The notes under the pieces: model-generated | What the model was told of the DNA's origin: nothing | The model's database searches: none | The model's input: the letters and a program-made list of their open reading frames with translations, nothing else | Virus record (IMG/VR): IMGVR_UViG_3300008448_000002 | Span: 62,001 to 126,000 of that record | Source: a virus | Reading direction: 5' to 3' (one strand) | Length of the DNA stretch: 64,000 nucleotides | Part shown: positions 1-8,322 of the stretch, piece by piece | How the letters are laid out: the number at the start of each line of letters is the position of its first letter | Numbering within the stretch: position 1 is the stretch's first letter | Program-made: the position numbers and the translations under genes

Positions 1-1
1 G

Positions 2-241
2 AGAGTGGCAGGAGAAATATTCGGTGCGGCAGTAAATATGTTAAAGTTATCAACCGATGCTTCAAGAAGTAAAATGGAACAAAAGTTTAAAAAAATAAAA
101 TTAGAATTAGAAGCTAAGAAAATAGACTATGTTGTTGGTAAGGATAATAAAAGTATAGAAAACAATCAATATCAAGGAAAAGATGTAATAATCATGAATA
201 GAAATGATTTATTGAAATCTATCAAAGATGATGCTAAATAA
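2..241 (+). CDS. C-terminal part of a hypothetical protein, cut by the window edge
   Basis: The reading frame is open to the left edge of the window, so only the last ~80 codons are visible. An in-frame GTG at 5 could be a start but has no visible ribosome binding site. The visible part is Lys-rich and helical, with a stretch around residues 23-40 rich in K and E. I do not recognise a family. It ends just before a 200-base intergenic region that carries an early promoter. Confidence 0.5.
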   Translation, partial: RVAGEIFGAAVNMLKLSTDASRSKMEQKFKKIKLELEAKKIDYVVGKDNKSIENNQYQGKDVIIMNRNDLLKSIKDDAK

Positions 242-322
242 CATTTGGTGATTTCCTGTATCATTGTATACTCATCGTCCGTTAATGACTAAAGGGAATA
301 TAAACAGTTATTGCGGGGTTTT

Positions 323-350
323 AGAGTTTTCCTGACACAACAAAAACTCT
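323..350 (+). other. Inverted repeat in the intergenic region 242-365
   Basis: AGAGTTTT (323-330) pairs with AAAACTCT (343-350) across a 12-nt loop. It follows the gene ending at 241 and precedes the early promoter at 366. No clear T run follows it on the plus strand, so it could be a weak terminator or a processing hairpin. The remainder of 242-365 shows no gene. Confidence 0.3.
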
Positions 351-365
351 ACTTTAAAATACTTG

Positions 366-444
366 TTGACAAAGTAAAATAATGTGATATTCTCTTATTT
401 ATCAAAGAGGGGAATATCCTTCTTATTAAAAAAAGGAATACATT
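366..444 (+). promoter_or_regulatory. Early promoter plus conserved 5' leader (copy 1 of 5)
   Basis: TTGACA (366-371), a 16-nt spacer, then an extended -10 TGATATTCT with its hexamer at 388-393. The leader contains ATCAAAGAGGGGAATATCC (401-419) and ends with AAGGA before the ATG at 445. The same promoter and leader recur upstream of the genes starting at 45754 and 52072 on the plus strand and 25796 and 27213 on the minus strand. CTCTT and AAGAG can form a short hairpin at the transcript 5' end. Confidence 0.75.
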
Positions 445-720
445 ATGTTTGCTTTATTTCATGTAGAAGAACAAGAGTTTTTAGGAGTACAATCGGGTAC
501 TTGTGCTCACGAAGGCACACCAATGTCTGTTTTATCTTTTAAAACTAATAACATATGGTTGTGCGATAACAAAGAAGTGGCGGAGCATCTTTTGACTAAT
601 AAGGACTTTTCTAATTTTGACGGTTATACATGGGATAGAGCATTTCATAGGCAAGGTATATGGTTAAGAAATTCATTTGTAGGTGAATTAAAAGTAGTAG
701 AACTGAATCCTGTATTCTAG
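445..720 (+). CDS. Hypothetical small early protein, 91 aa
   Basis: It starts at ATG 445 behind AAGGA and directly under the repeated early promoter-leader. The protein is soluble-looking, rich in aromatic residues (several Trp and Phe) and has two Cys; no membrane segment or known motif is evident. The downstream gene starts 10 nt later, so the two probably share a transcript. I do not recognise a family. Confidence 0.7.
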   Translation: MFALFHVEEQEFLGVQSGTCAHEGTPMSVLSFKTNNIWLCDNKEVAEHLLTNKDFSNFDGYTWDRAFHRQGIWLRNSFVGELKVVELNPVF

Positions 721-729
721 GAATATATT

Positions 730-939
730 ATGATTGAATATAAAAACATGAATGAAGATGAATGGTATAACTTTTTGAAAGGTGTCTTCCAAGATGGAGG
801 ATTTATCGAATCGAACGGTCTTGAAAAATATCCTTTGTCGCAAGTTGCCATAGAAAGTCTTATTAATGATGGTATAGCTAAACACGAGGATAATTTATAT
901 CTTCCAGTAAATAATAAACCAGAATTACAAGTAATATAA
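730..939 (+). CDS. Hypothetical small acidic protein, 69 aa
   Basis: It follows the previous gene after 9 nt (GGAATATATT before the ATG), consistent with a two-gene early operon. The product is acidic and Asn/Glu-rich, without recognisable motifs. A short AT-rich stretch follows before tRNA-Trp. Confidence 0.6.
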   Translation: MIEYKNMNEDEWYNFLKGVFQDGGFIESNGLEKYPLSQVAIESLINDGIAKHEDNLYLPVNNKPELQVI

Positions 940-993
940 TTTTAAAAATAGTTCTTGTAATTCATAATAAAATAATGATAATTCTAACAAAAT

Positions 994-1069
994 AGGAGTA
1001 TAGCTCAACTGGTAGAGCGTTGGTCTCCAAAACCAAAGGTTGTGGGTTCAATCCCCTCTGCTCCTGCCA
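994..1069 (+). tRNA. tRNA-Trp (anticodon CCA)
   Basis: Full cloverleaf. The acceptor AGGAGTA pairs with TGCTCCT, the D-arm TAGCTCAACTGGTAGAGC is canonical, and the anticodon loop reads CTCCAAA in a TTGGT/ACCAA stem. The T-arm GTGGG-TTCAATC-CCCTC is standard, and the 3' CCA is encoded (1067-1069). The 3' end of the opposite-strand homing endonuclease frame overlaps most of this gene. Confidence 0.95.
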
Positions 1070-2729
1070 TTTTATTAACCATTGTGATGCCGCAATCATA
1101 GATATAGTTTCCATAATCTTTATTTGATAGTTTGTCATTATTTCTATCCAAGAAGTATCTTACTGGAGGTAATTGTATGGTTTCATTTTGGGAAAAATTA
1201 TAATAGTTGAATCTATTATCAATTATAATACTTATAGGTTTATTAAATTGTTTCTGTAAGTACAATACAAATAATTCCATAATTTCATTAAAATTAACGC
1301 AAAATATATAAGAAAAGTGATTTATTGTTTCATTTGTGATATTAACTACAGAAATCAACATATTATCTACGAATAATCCGTAAAATATACCATTATATTT
1401 ATTTTGTGGCAAATCATGGTTTTTTATGAATATGACGGCTTCCTTCTTAGTAATTTTCTTAATTGTATGATTACCTATAGCGATGTATTGACCCAATCCA
1501 AGAGATTCTTTGATTTTATTATGAATTATATCTTTACTGGTTTTATACTCGCAATCAAATATTGTCAATAGAGTAACATTCTTATCCCTACATTTTTTAT
1601 ACTTATTATAATGATAATCTTCTGATTTTCCTGCGTTTGTACTGTGCCAGTATATCCCACAATATTCAATCGCTAGATTCTTACTAGGAATATAGATGTC
1701 CAATTCTTGAGGTGATATTAATTTTCTATCACAAATCATAATATCCTCATCAGGCAATAATTCCTTAATATACTCTACAATGCCAATTTCATTTTTTGAG
1801 CGATAAGTTTCTTCAGGATAACATGTTTTACATATCTTTTCTCTAAATCTTATAGAGAAAAATCTATGAAGTAAGGGTATTTCTGTATTACAATCTATAC
1901 ATTCAAATAATATCATTTTCGGAGATAGTTTCTTTATATATTTGATATTCAATTTTTCTATTAAATGTTTATTCTTTTCGATAAACAGTAAAGTACTTTT
2001 ATTACCAGCTTCATTCATTCTTCTAATTGTTTGTACTGGTAAAGGTTTCCCCTTTAAATTATCGGAATACTTCTTTCTTGAATTAGAGAACTTATTTACG
2101 GTGAAATCAGTAATAATTTTTGAATTAGGATATAATTTTACATATTCTTCCAGTGTTAAACCATGAGTCAATGAATGACGGGTATTCATCATTCTTAATT
2201 TTTTATTACAAATAGCACATTCTATCGTTTCGTAATCAATACTTTTAACTTTCTTTGGTTTATTTTTAAAAGACTCCATTCTTGCTTTTGTTGATTTTTC
2301 TACAATCTCTCTAGGTATTTTTCGTCCAGTTAGTTTTCTTGAAATATTATCCTTTTGTTCCTGTGTTAAAGGCTTTCTCGGTTTTGTTTGTTTTAACCCT
2401 GTTTTAGCTCGGCTTAATTTTAATTTCTGTTCCTCTGACATGGGAACACCTTTATTGTGTGCCTGTCTTCCTTTGGTTTTATTTCTTATTTTTAACTTTA
2501 CTTCTTCACTTCTAGGTACTCCCTTCCTAGAATTATTATGTTTAGTAGCATGAACACTATATCGGTGTCTGGTATATTCAGACATTGTAGGACTATTAGG
2601 GTATAATTTTACATAATCCGCTGTTGTATGAATATCGTGTTGTTTTAAATGCGTAATTGAAAGCATTTTAAATTTTTTATTACAAATAGCGCATTCTACA
2701 TAATTTTCCATATAGGAATTATAACTCAT
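1005..2729 (-). CDS. Free-standing homing endonuclease, EDxHD (Vsr-like) type
   Basis: The 574-aa product combines three kinds of domain. Two zinc-finger-like modules (C-x2-C followed by H-x4-H, then EYVKLYPNS or a close variant) lie near residues 12-45 and 170-205. Three NUMOD3-like repeats (for example GVPRSEEVKLKIRNKTKG) lie between them at about 68-145. The C-terminal nuclease part reads SKNEIGIVEYIKELLPDE, then ELDIYIPSKNLAIEYCGIYW followed by H, which matches Vsr-like EDxHD homing endonucleases. It would cut DNA to copy itself into uninfected alleles. The last ~20 codons are antisense to tRNA-Trp. No promoter or strong ribosome binding site is visible; the ATG lies just past the sheath terminator. 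Confidence 0.8.
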   Translation of the reverse strand: MSYNSYMENYVECAICNKKFKMLSITHLKQHDIHTTADYVKLYPNSPTMSEYTRHRYSVHATKHNNSRKGVPRSEEVKLKIRNKTKGRQAHNKGVPMSEEQKLKLSRAKTGLKQTKPRKPLTQEQKDNISRKLTGRKIPREIVEKSTKARMESFKNKPKKVKSIDYETIECAICNKKLRMMNTRHSLTHGLTLEEYVKLYPNSKIITDFTVNKFSNSRKKYSDNLKGKPLPVQTIRRMNEAGNKSTLLFIEKNKHLIEKLNIKYIKKLSPKMILFECIDCNTEIPLLHRFFSIRFREKICKTCYPEETYRSKNEIGIVEYIKELLPDEDIMICDRKLISPQELDIYIPSKNLAIEYCGIYWHSTNAGKSEDYHYNKYKKCRDKNVTLLTIFDCEYKTSKDIIHNKIKESLGLGQYIAIGNHTIKKITKKEAVIFIKNHDLPQNKYNGIFYGLFVDNMLISVVNITNETINHFSYIFCVNFNEIMELFVLYLQKQFNKPISIIIDNRFNYYNFSQNETIQLPPVRYFLDRNNDKLSNKDYGNYIYDCGITMVNKMAGAEGIEPTTFGFGDQRSTS

Positions 2730-2750
2730 TTTATGTTGGTTTACAATAAA

Positions 2751-2775
2751 AAAGAGGGCATTTTAAGCCCTCTTT
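2751..2775 (-). terminator. Rho-independent terminator of the tail sheath gene
   Basis: On the minus strand AAAGAGGGC, a 7-nt loop and GCCCTCTTT form a 9-bp stem that runs into a T stretch. It lies about 25 nt past the sheath stop codon and separates that transcript from the homing endonuclease gene. Confidence 0.85.
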
Positions 2776-2800
2776 AAAGTTTTTTATGTATTTTATTATA

Positions 2801-5800
2801 TTACTGAGTAGCTGTTCTATTATTGAAAAGTTGATTTAAATCAGTACCAGTGTTGACAATTCTGATAGGGACGAATAAAAATTCCAGGGTCTTCGATGGC
2901 GCAATCGCCACGTCAATCCAGAGTTCATTTCTGTCAATTCTCGCAGGAGTATTGTTTGTTTCATCGCAAATAACAATGAAGTCATATAATCCACGAAGTG
3001 CCAAAATATCACCCAAAAATCTTTCAAACGCATTTTTAACAGCGTCTCTTGTTTGTTGGTCGTTTTGTTCAAATAAGAATGGTTTTGAAAGGTTATCTAA
3101 TTTATAACGAATATAGTTAATCAATCTAGCAACATTTATTCTATCCAAAGCAGATGAAACAGGTGATAATGTTTTTTGACCGTATATTACTAATCCTCTA
3201 TTTGGAATGTAGGCAATAGGGTTAATTTTGTTTTCATATAAAACGTCTCTTAAACCATTGCTTAAAACAGTTGGTCTAAACTCACCTTCACTTGTCAAGT
3301 AACCAACAGTTGTAGCATTTGTTACTAATCCTCTTTCAAATCCAGCGGGAGCAAACCAAGGATAAGAAACAATATCATTTCTTACGATTGTTCTTAAGGC
3401 AATTGTAGATGGTGGAATAGCGATTTCCGAACCATCAATGTTTGTTCCCAAGCCCCAAGGATAGTAAATACCAGCATAAGGCGAAGCTGATACTAAACCA
3501 TCTTCACTATTACTAGAAGCACCACTTAATTCTGGATTTGCCCATTTTTGTATAGCTGTTCCATTGGCAGGTAATCGTATTGGAGAATCACCAACAACAA
3601 ACGCAACTTCTTTCTTGTCTGTATTTAAAGAAATCATTTCATCAAGTAATTCTACATAACCAGGAGCAGAGATTAAATTATAGAAAATCGTTTCTGCTCT
3701 AATGTCTTCATTACCAGCAATAGTTGCCGCTAATGATTGTACAATCATTTGACGTTGTGCTTTTCTTCCCATGTAGGGACTACCATCTTGTTTATTACCT
3801 GATACTGTAATCCATCGTCCTTCTTCGACAACGGGTGAACCAGAGTACGCGCCCACTGTATATACTGTTTGTGTGTAATCTGTTCCATTGAAATCAACTG
3901 AAAGATAATTTGGTTTCCATTGTTTTACATTCAAGGTAGAATATCTTGTATTAAACAACAACATACCTTCTGGATATGCTCTAGGGTCTGGCGCGTCTGG
4001 GTCTACAAAATCACTTGTAACCATAGCGGATGTTGTTTTATCACCATCTAATGTACCATCGGCACTCCATCTAGCATCGGCGAATATTACACCGAATGGT
4101 GTTGTTTGGTCTGTGTTGTCAATCAATACCCATGTGTTACTGGATGTTTGAAATCTGTAAATTTTTGGATAATTCTCTAAATCAGATGTTCTTACCCAAA
4201 TATCATTATCAACCAAAGGTGAGCCACCTGATTGTGTTGTTGGAGCAGAACCACTTAAGATTGGTCCATTAGTATCTGTACCAGAGTAGGCAGAATAGTT
4301 TCTATACCCTTTCCATTGGTCGCCATCATTTACCATGATATCAACAGCAAATGAACTATTATACCATAGTGTATCTTCTGTTGGAGTAGATGTTATCGCC
4401 GTTAAGGATGGAGTATGAGATAGGTTACTCCATGTTGTGCCATTGAATACTCTTAAAATATGACTTGCCAAAGCATCTGTAGAGTCACCATACGCATTAT
4501 ATTGTACATAAACACTACCTGCTGTTCTTGTAGAACCAAGAGCCGTATTAGCTGCCGTATCATCGGCATATAGGTTGGCGGTTACTACGCCAAAGGTATT
4601 TGTTGAAGAATTATATCTCTTTAGTAAATACTTTGCTCCAGCATTAGGAATGGTTGTTTTAACCCAAACATCACCAACAGATGAACCCGTTGGAATTGTC
4701 GTGTGCGGGGAATAATATAAATCATTCCCTTTAACTAAGGTTGTTGTAACCCCAAGTAAAGTTGCGGGAGTTGACGTTGTGTTTGTCAATTTTATGTTTC
4801 CGCCAAACGTATTTGTAATAACCAATGCCGTTGCTGGATTAGAGGCAACAATACCTTTTGCGGGGTGATTTGCTGCCAAGCCAGTGATTGCTGCGTTAAT
4901 CTGCGTTACTACGTTTGAAAGAGTTGTTATTGAACTAAATGTTACAGCAACATCATTACCAGATAATCCATCAACATTTATTGTCAAAACAGAACTGTTT
5001 AATCCTGCTAAGGTTGGTGAAGAGCTGCCAACTATTCTTGTTGGGGTTGCCTTTTTCCAGTTTGCGCTACCAACTAAGAACCATAAGTCAATAGCCGCTG
5101 AATCCGTTGATTGACTTACTGCTTGTGGTCTTAATTTTTGAAAAATTAAATAATCACTATTTTTTGTCAAAACAGCAAATTCACCTGCTGTTCCAATGGT
5201 AGCTTTTGGTGTTTCTTGGGCAACTAATGTTGTATTAGAAATATCTTTTAATCCAATATCAGTAATCAACTGAGCAGTCGTTGTACCTGTAATTACCAAG
5301 TTTCCGCCAGCAATATTTCTCAAAAATAAATATGATTTACCAGCAAGTCTATATACACCTGCTTGTATTCCTGGAATTGCTGCCGCTGTGATAGCATTTA
5401 CTATCTGTGTTAATGTATTACCTGAAGAAACCGCAACGGTCACACCATTGATTACTAAACTTCCTGTTACAGAGGCAACTGCCGTTACAGCGTCAGCATA
5501 TCCAACATTTGCCAATATTTCTTTGTCAATATCCGAAGTTGAATTAATGATGTATGGTGTTCTTGCTCCAAATGCGTTGTATGGTACAGAACCACCATTA
5601 CTTTCAAATATACCAAAAGATGTTTGTGATAAATCCAACCAATACGCACCGTTTGATGGATTACCTCGCGGAGTTGTGGCACGAGGTGAAAGTGAACTAT
5701 AATCAATTGCCGCTCTTACTACATATGCTCTGTTAGCAACACCAAGGTATTGATAAGCAGCATGTAAACCATATTCATTCAATTCATAACCATGAATAGG

Positions 5801-6043
5801 TGTTCCACCTGAACTATAGAAAATAGGATTGCCAAATGTTTGTATTAATTCTCTTTGTGAGCTAATTGTATATAATTTACCAGCATTTGATGCTAATGTG
5901 CCTTCTGCCACAGATGCCCCATCTGGTGCTGTTTTGTTTTCCGCTGTTCCAAAAATAATTAGCGGAACTGTGCCGCTTCCTGCCGAGCTGTAAAAACTCT
6001 CGTCAATTACTGATACTTCTACGCCTGGTGATACCAATGTCAT
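2801..6043 (-). CDS. 18: Tail sheath protein, T4 gp18-like (unusually long)
   Basis: The protein would polymerise round the tail tube and contract on infection. The N-terminus (MTLVSPGVEVSVIDESFYSS) and C-terminus (FVPIRIVNTGTDLNQLF) are typical of myovirus sheath proteins. At 1080 aa it is far longer than T4 gp18 (659 aa). The extra length lies in the middle (about residues 160-720), which is Ser/Thr/Gly-rich with repeated beta-type segments, probably surface-exposed inserted domains. The C-terminal third carries the conserved sheath core. An AAAGG ribosome binding site and a late box lie upstream and a strong terminator downstream. Identification is confident; the role of the insert is inference. 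Confidence 0.93.
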   Translation of the reverse strand: MTLVSPGVEVSVIDESFYSSAGSGTVPLIIFGTAENKTAPDGASVAEGTLASNAGKLYTISSQRELIQTFGNPIFYSSGGTPIHGYELNEYGLHAAYQYLGVANRAYVVRAAIDYSSLSPRATTPRGNPSNGAYWLDLSQTSFGIFESNGGSVPYNAFGARTPYIINSTSDIDKEILANVGYADAVTAVASVTGSLVINGVTVAVSSGNTLTQIVNAITAAAIPGIQAGVYRLAGKSYLFLRNIAGGNLVITGTTTAQLITDIGLKDISNTTLVAQETPKATIGTAGEFAVLTKNSDYLIFQKLRPQAVSQSTDSAAIDLWFLVGSANWKKATPTRIVGSSSPTLAGLNSSVLTINVDGLSGNDVAVTFSSITTLSNVVTQINAAITGLAANHPAKGIVASNPATALVITNTFGGNIKLTNTTSTPATLLGVTTTLVKGNDLYYSPHTTIPTGSSVGDVWVKTTIPNAGAKYLLKRYNSSTNTFGVVTANLYADDTAANTALGSTRTAGSVYVQYNAYGDSTDALASHILRVFNGTTWSNLSHTPSLTAITSTPTEDTLWYNSSFAVDIMVNDGDQWKGYRNYSAYSGTDTNGPILSGSAPTTQSGGSPLVDNDIWVRTSDLENYPKIYRFQTSSNTWVLIDNTDQTTPFGVIFADARWSADGTLDGDKTTSAMVTSDFVDPDAPDPRAYPEGMLLFNTRYSTLNVKQWKPNYLSVDFNGTDYTQTVYTVGAYSGSPVVEEGRWITVSGNKQDGSPYMGRKAQRQMIVQSLAATIAGNEDIRAETIFYNLISAPGYVELLDEMISLNTDKKEVAFVVGDSPIRLPANGTAIQKWANPELSGASSNSEDGLVSASPYAGIYYPWGLGTNIDGSEIAIPPSTIALRTIVRNDIVSYPWFAPAGFERGLVTNATTVGYLTSEGEFRPTVLSNGLRDVLYENKINPIAYIPNRGLVIYGQKTLSPVSSALDRINVARLINYIRYKLDNLSKPFLFEQNDQQTRDAVKNAFERFLGDILALRGLYDFIVICDETNNTPARIDRNELWIDVAIAPSKTLEFLFVPIRIVNTGTDLNQLFNNRTATQ

Positions 6044-6079
6044 AATAAACCTTTCAATGTCTTAATTCTTTTATACTAT

Positions 6080-6087
6080 TATTTATG
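6080..6087 (-). promoter_or_regulatory. Late promoter box for the tail sheath gene
   Basis: The minus strand reads CATAAATAATAGTATA about 37 nt upstream of the sheath start, matching the T4 late -10 box (TATAAATA). No -35 element is apparent, as expected for gp55-type late promoters. Confidence 0.6.
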
Positions 6088-6134
6088 AAATTATTGAAAT
6101 AAGGGTATAATTTCGTTGAAAGGTTTAGTAATGC

Positions 6135-6737
6135 TTAAATTATTGTTTTTATAATTTCTTTTAATGTTTTCAAATTACTATTGTTGTAGATTATTTCTGT
6201 ATTATACGATACCGATGCCCATTCCGAATAATGTACATTGTATTTTTCCATATCTTTAATTGATTCATCATTAATGTTTTTGGCAATATCATACCATTCT
6301 GGTAAATCACCTCTGATTACTCTGTATAATTTTCCGCCAACTTCTTCAATTGCCTGTAACTCATTGATGAATCTACAATCCGTAATAACAATATTATCGT
6401 TGCTATCAAGTATTCGTTTCTTTAACGATTTTATCCATATATCTTGATGAAAATTATTCCTGAATACTTCTGTGCCAATTTCTTGTAATACTTTTCTGGG
6501 TGTAATTTCTTTGTTTAATTCGTTTGACCAATATTCGTCAATTGTTTCTCTCCATTGTCTCGAATGTGGTGTGCTTCCTTCTAATAATTCTCTATCCCAT
6601 GAGAATATAGTTGAAACGCTGTCTTTTAATGGTTTTGCGAATGATTCTTGTTTAAATCCATAATCATCAACTAATATATTTGCTATTGTGGATTTACCAG
6701 AGCCAGCCAGTCCTAAAATACCTATAATCTTTTTCAT
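6135..6737 (-). CDS. 1: Deoxynucleoside monophosphate kinase, T4 gp1-like
   Basis: Phosphorylates dNMPs to feed phage DNA synthesis. The N-terminal Walker A motif GLAGSGKST is at residues 8-16, in a P-loop kinase fold of 200 aa. VITDCRFINELQAI near residue 118 is the conserved strand and Arg region of this family. The start overlaps the stop of the upstream small gene (ATGA at 6734-6737), so it is translationally coupled to the small-gene run above it. Confidence 0.85.
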   Translation of the reverse strand: MKKIIGILGLAGSGKSTIANILVDDYGFKQESFAKPLKDSVSTIFSWDRELLEGSTPHSRQWRETIDEYWSNELNKEITPRKVLQEIGTEVFRNNFHQDIWIKSLKKRILDSNDNIVITDCRFINELQAIEEVGGKLYRVIRGDLPEWYDIAKNINDESIKDMEKYNVHYSEWASVSYNTEIIYNNSNLKTLKEIIKTII

Positions 6738-6925
6738 AAGGGAAACTCTAACAGCATAATATTGCTAATAGATAAAAATTGTGATTTTCCAGAAAAAATC
6801 TTTTTACTATAATATATACAGAACTTGCCACCCCTTAACCACGATTCATTATGGATTACAGTATTAATAGACTCAATTTCTTTTAATGTTATATATTTAT
6901 TTTTTTCAATATTTAAAGTTTTCAT
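6734..6925 (-). CDS. Hypothetical small protein, MKT family, 63 aa
   Basis: It begins MKTLNIEKNKYITL, similar in the first ~15 residues to its two upstream neighbours (MKTLRVNNKQYNTF and MKTVQVNNEKYDTF). It overlaps the upstream gene by 4 nt and the kinase gene by 4 nt. The body differs from the neighbours, so this may be a diverged third copy of a duplicated gene. Function unknown. Confidence 0.6.
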   Translation of the reverse strand: MKTLNIEKNKYITLKEIESINTVIHNESWLRGGKFCIYYSKKIFSGKSQFLSISNIMLLEFPL

Positions 6926-7107
6926 AATAATCTCATATTACTATTAAAATTAATTGGTATGTCAATAAATTCATAACTAAGTAGCATTATTTTTATTTCA
7001 TAAAAATCTTCTTTAGTTGTTTCAAAAAATGCTATTTTAGTAAAATAACTACCATCTTTTTCTAAAAAGGTATTATATTGTTTATTATTGACACGAAGCG
7101 TTTTCAT
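6922..7107 (-). CDS. Hypothetical small protein, MKT family, 61 aa
   Basis: Clear paralog of the next gene upstream: MKTLRVNNKQYNTFLEKD against MKTVQVNNEKYDTFLKKD, followed by FFETTKEDFYEIKIM against YFSETIKEDYYEVEIM. The minus-strand upstream sequence contains a perfect extended -10 (TGTTATAAT) only about 10 nt before the ATG, suggesting its own promoter and a very short leader. Function unknown. Confidence 0.65.
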   Translation of the reverse strand: MKTLRVNNKQYNTFLEKDGSYFTKIAFFETTKEDFYEIKIMLLSYEFIDIPINFNSNMRLL

Positions 7108-7144
7108 AGTATAATTATAACATAATTATGGTAAATTTTACAAT

Positions 7145-7315
7145 CTAATAAGTTACTAAAGTTAAGGAAACATCAGCATAACTAAAAGGTCTCATTATTT
7201 CAACTTCATAATAATCTTCTTTAATTGTTTCACTGAAATACAATTTGGACAGATATAAAATATCCTTTTTTAAAAAAGTATCATATTTTTCGTTATTGAC
7301 TTGAACCGTTTTCAT
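7145..7315 (-). CDS. Hypothetical small protein, MKT family, 56 aa
   Basis: Short gene found by reading the minus strand from ATG 7315 to TAG 7145. The product starts MKTVQVNNEKYDTFLKKDIL and ends LTLVTY. It aligns along its length with the neighbour at 6922-7107, which supports coding despite the small size. The start overlaps the stop of the 7312-7509 gene (ATGA). Confidence 0.65.
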   Translation of the reverse strand: MKTVQVNNEKYDTFLKKDILYLSKLYFSETIKEDYYEVEIMRPFSYADVSLTLVTY

Positions 7316-7509
7316 GAAATGTATCTTAATTTACGAGATTTAAACATCACATGGTTACGTTTCGTTAGTATTCTATAATGATACTCTAAATAGTCATCAT
7401 AACAATGTATTACAAAACAAGCATTGTGTTTGTAGGTATTATCATCAACTGCGATAGACCGTTTCTTTAGTAAAGTATAATCATAACGGGGCAGTAGAGC
7501 TTTTTTCAT
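7312..7509 (-). CDS. Hypothetical small basic protein, 65 aa
   Basis: Basic product with Tyr/His-rich segments (HCYDDYLEYHYRIL) and a C-terminus rich in Lys and Arg. It is coupled by a 4-nt overlap to the next small gene. The minus-strand upstream sequence TTACAATAATTATGTTATTATAAT resembles the promoter region of the 7107 gene. No known family recognised. Confidence 0.6.
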   Translation of the reverse strand: MKKALLPRYDYTLLKKRSIAVDDNTYKHNACFVIHCYDDYLEYHYRILTKRNHVMFKSRKLRYIS

Positions 7510-7537
7510 ATGATTATAATAACATAATTATTGTAAA

Positions 7538-8284
7538 TCAGCCAATAATAAATCCATAACCCATATTAGAATCCATTTGATTCTTTAATTCTTCTTCAAG
7601 AGTTATCATCATTTCTTTGGCATCGGCTTTTAATTCAGCACCATTTAATGAGCCGCCTCCTTGTGGTCCAGCGATTGTAGAAAACTTAGAATATGCTTCT
7701 CCAAGCATCATTTTACATTTTGCCACGGTATATTCTCTTATCCAAGGTCTAGCATATATATCTTTTAGAATAATATCATCGGGTCTTGTATTGTGTATAT
7801 GTAGTAAGATTGATTCTACGTTTCTGATGTCTCTATCTAAAGATAACCTTCTTGATGTTGGGTCGTATTGAAAGGTTACATATAGACCAAACATTCTACC
7901 TATTATTTCCTGAAATCCAGAAAACAATTCATATGTCACTAAATCTGTGCTTCCGCCACCTGTTAAAACAAATTGGTTTACAAACGCAGAGGCAAATGGG
8001 TCAAAATTGAGTCCTTGACCAGAAATAGTGCCCGTTGTACCTCTTCTAAAGATATTTTTCACTAAAATTACTTCTTCTGGTAAGTAATAGTCTCTTTGTC
8101 CTGGTTGTACCTCTAAAAACGCAAATCTTTCTTCTGTAGAGTTTACTGACCTTAATCTATATCTTTCAAATGCCAATTTTAATGCCAATTCATAATGTTC
8201 TGGGTCAAGGTAAACATCAACCAATCCTTCACCAAGGGTTAGTCTAACATCATTGATAATTTCTTGTTTTAATGGTGATAACAT
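7538..8284 (-). CDS. 13: Neck protein, T4 gp13-like head completion protein
   Basis: The N-terminus (KQEIINDVRLTLGEGLVDVY, then LDPEHYELALKLAFERYR) and the LPEEVILVKNIFRRG segment near residue 68 match the gp13-type neck family of marine T4-like phages. The 248-aa length is a little below T4 gp13 (309 aa). In the virion it would sit between the portal and the tail terminator. The late box on the minus strand (8305-8312) is 20 nt upstream and TAGGAAA precedes the ATG. The neck-type protein at 9507 and the gp15-like protein at 11873 lie nearby on the other strand. Confidence 0.75.
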   Translation of the reverse strand: MLSPLKQEIINDVRLTLGEGLVDVYLDPEHYELALKLAFERYRLRSVNSTEERFAFLEVQPGQRDYYLPEEVILVKNIFRRGTTGTISGQGLNFDPFASAFVNQFVLTGGGSTDLVTYELFSGFQEIIGRMFGLYVTFQYDPTSRRLSLDRDIRNVESILLHIHNTRPDDIILKDIYARPWIREYTVAKCKMMLGEAYSKFSTIAGPQGGGSLNGAELKADAKEMMITLEEELKNQMDSNMGYGFIIG

Positions 8285-8304
8285 ATTTTTTCCTATTATA
8301 TAAG

Positions 8305-8316
8305 TATTTATAAATA
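8305..8316. promoter_or_regulatory. Overlapping divergent late promoters
   Basis: The 12-nt palindrome TATTTATAAATA holds a perfect TATAAATA box on each strand (8309-8316 plus, 8305-8312 minus). One drives the gp13-like gene leftward, the other the PcfJ-like gene rightward. The plus-strand box ends only 6 nt before the ATG at 8323. Confidence 0.75.
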
Positions 8317-8322
8317 GTATGT

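Noticed and set aside
5388-5702. Plus-strand ORFs opposite the sheath gene
   Set aside because: Low-complexity shadows of the Ser/Thr-rich insert without starts supported by ribosome binding sites.
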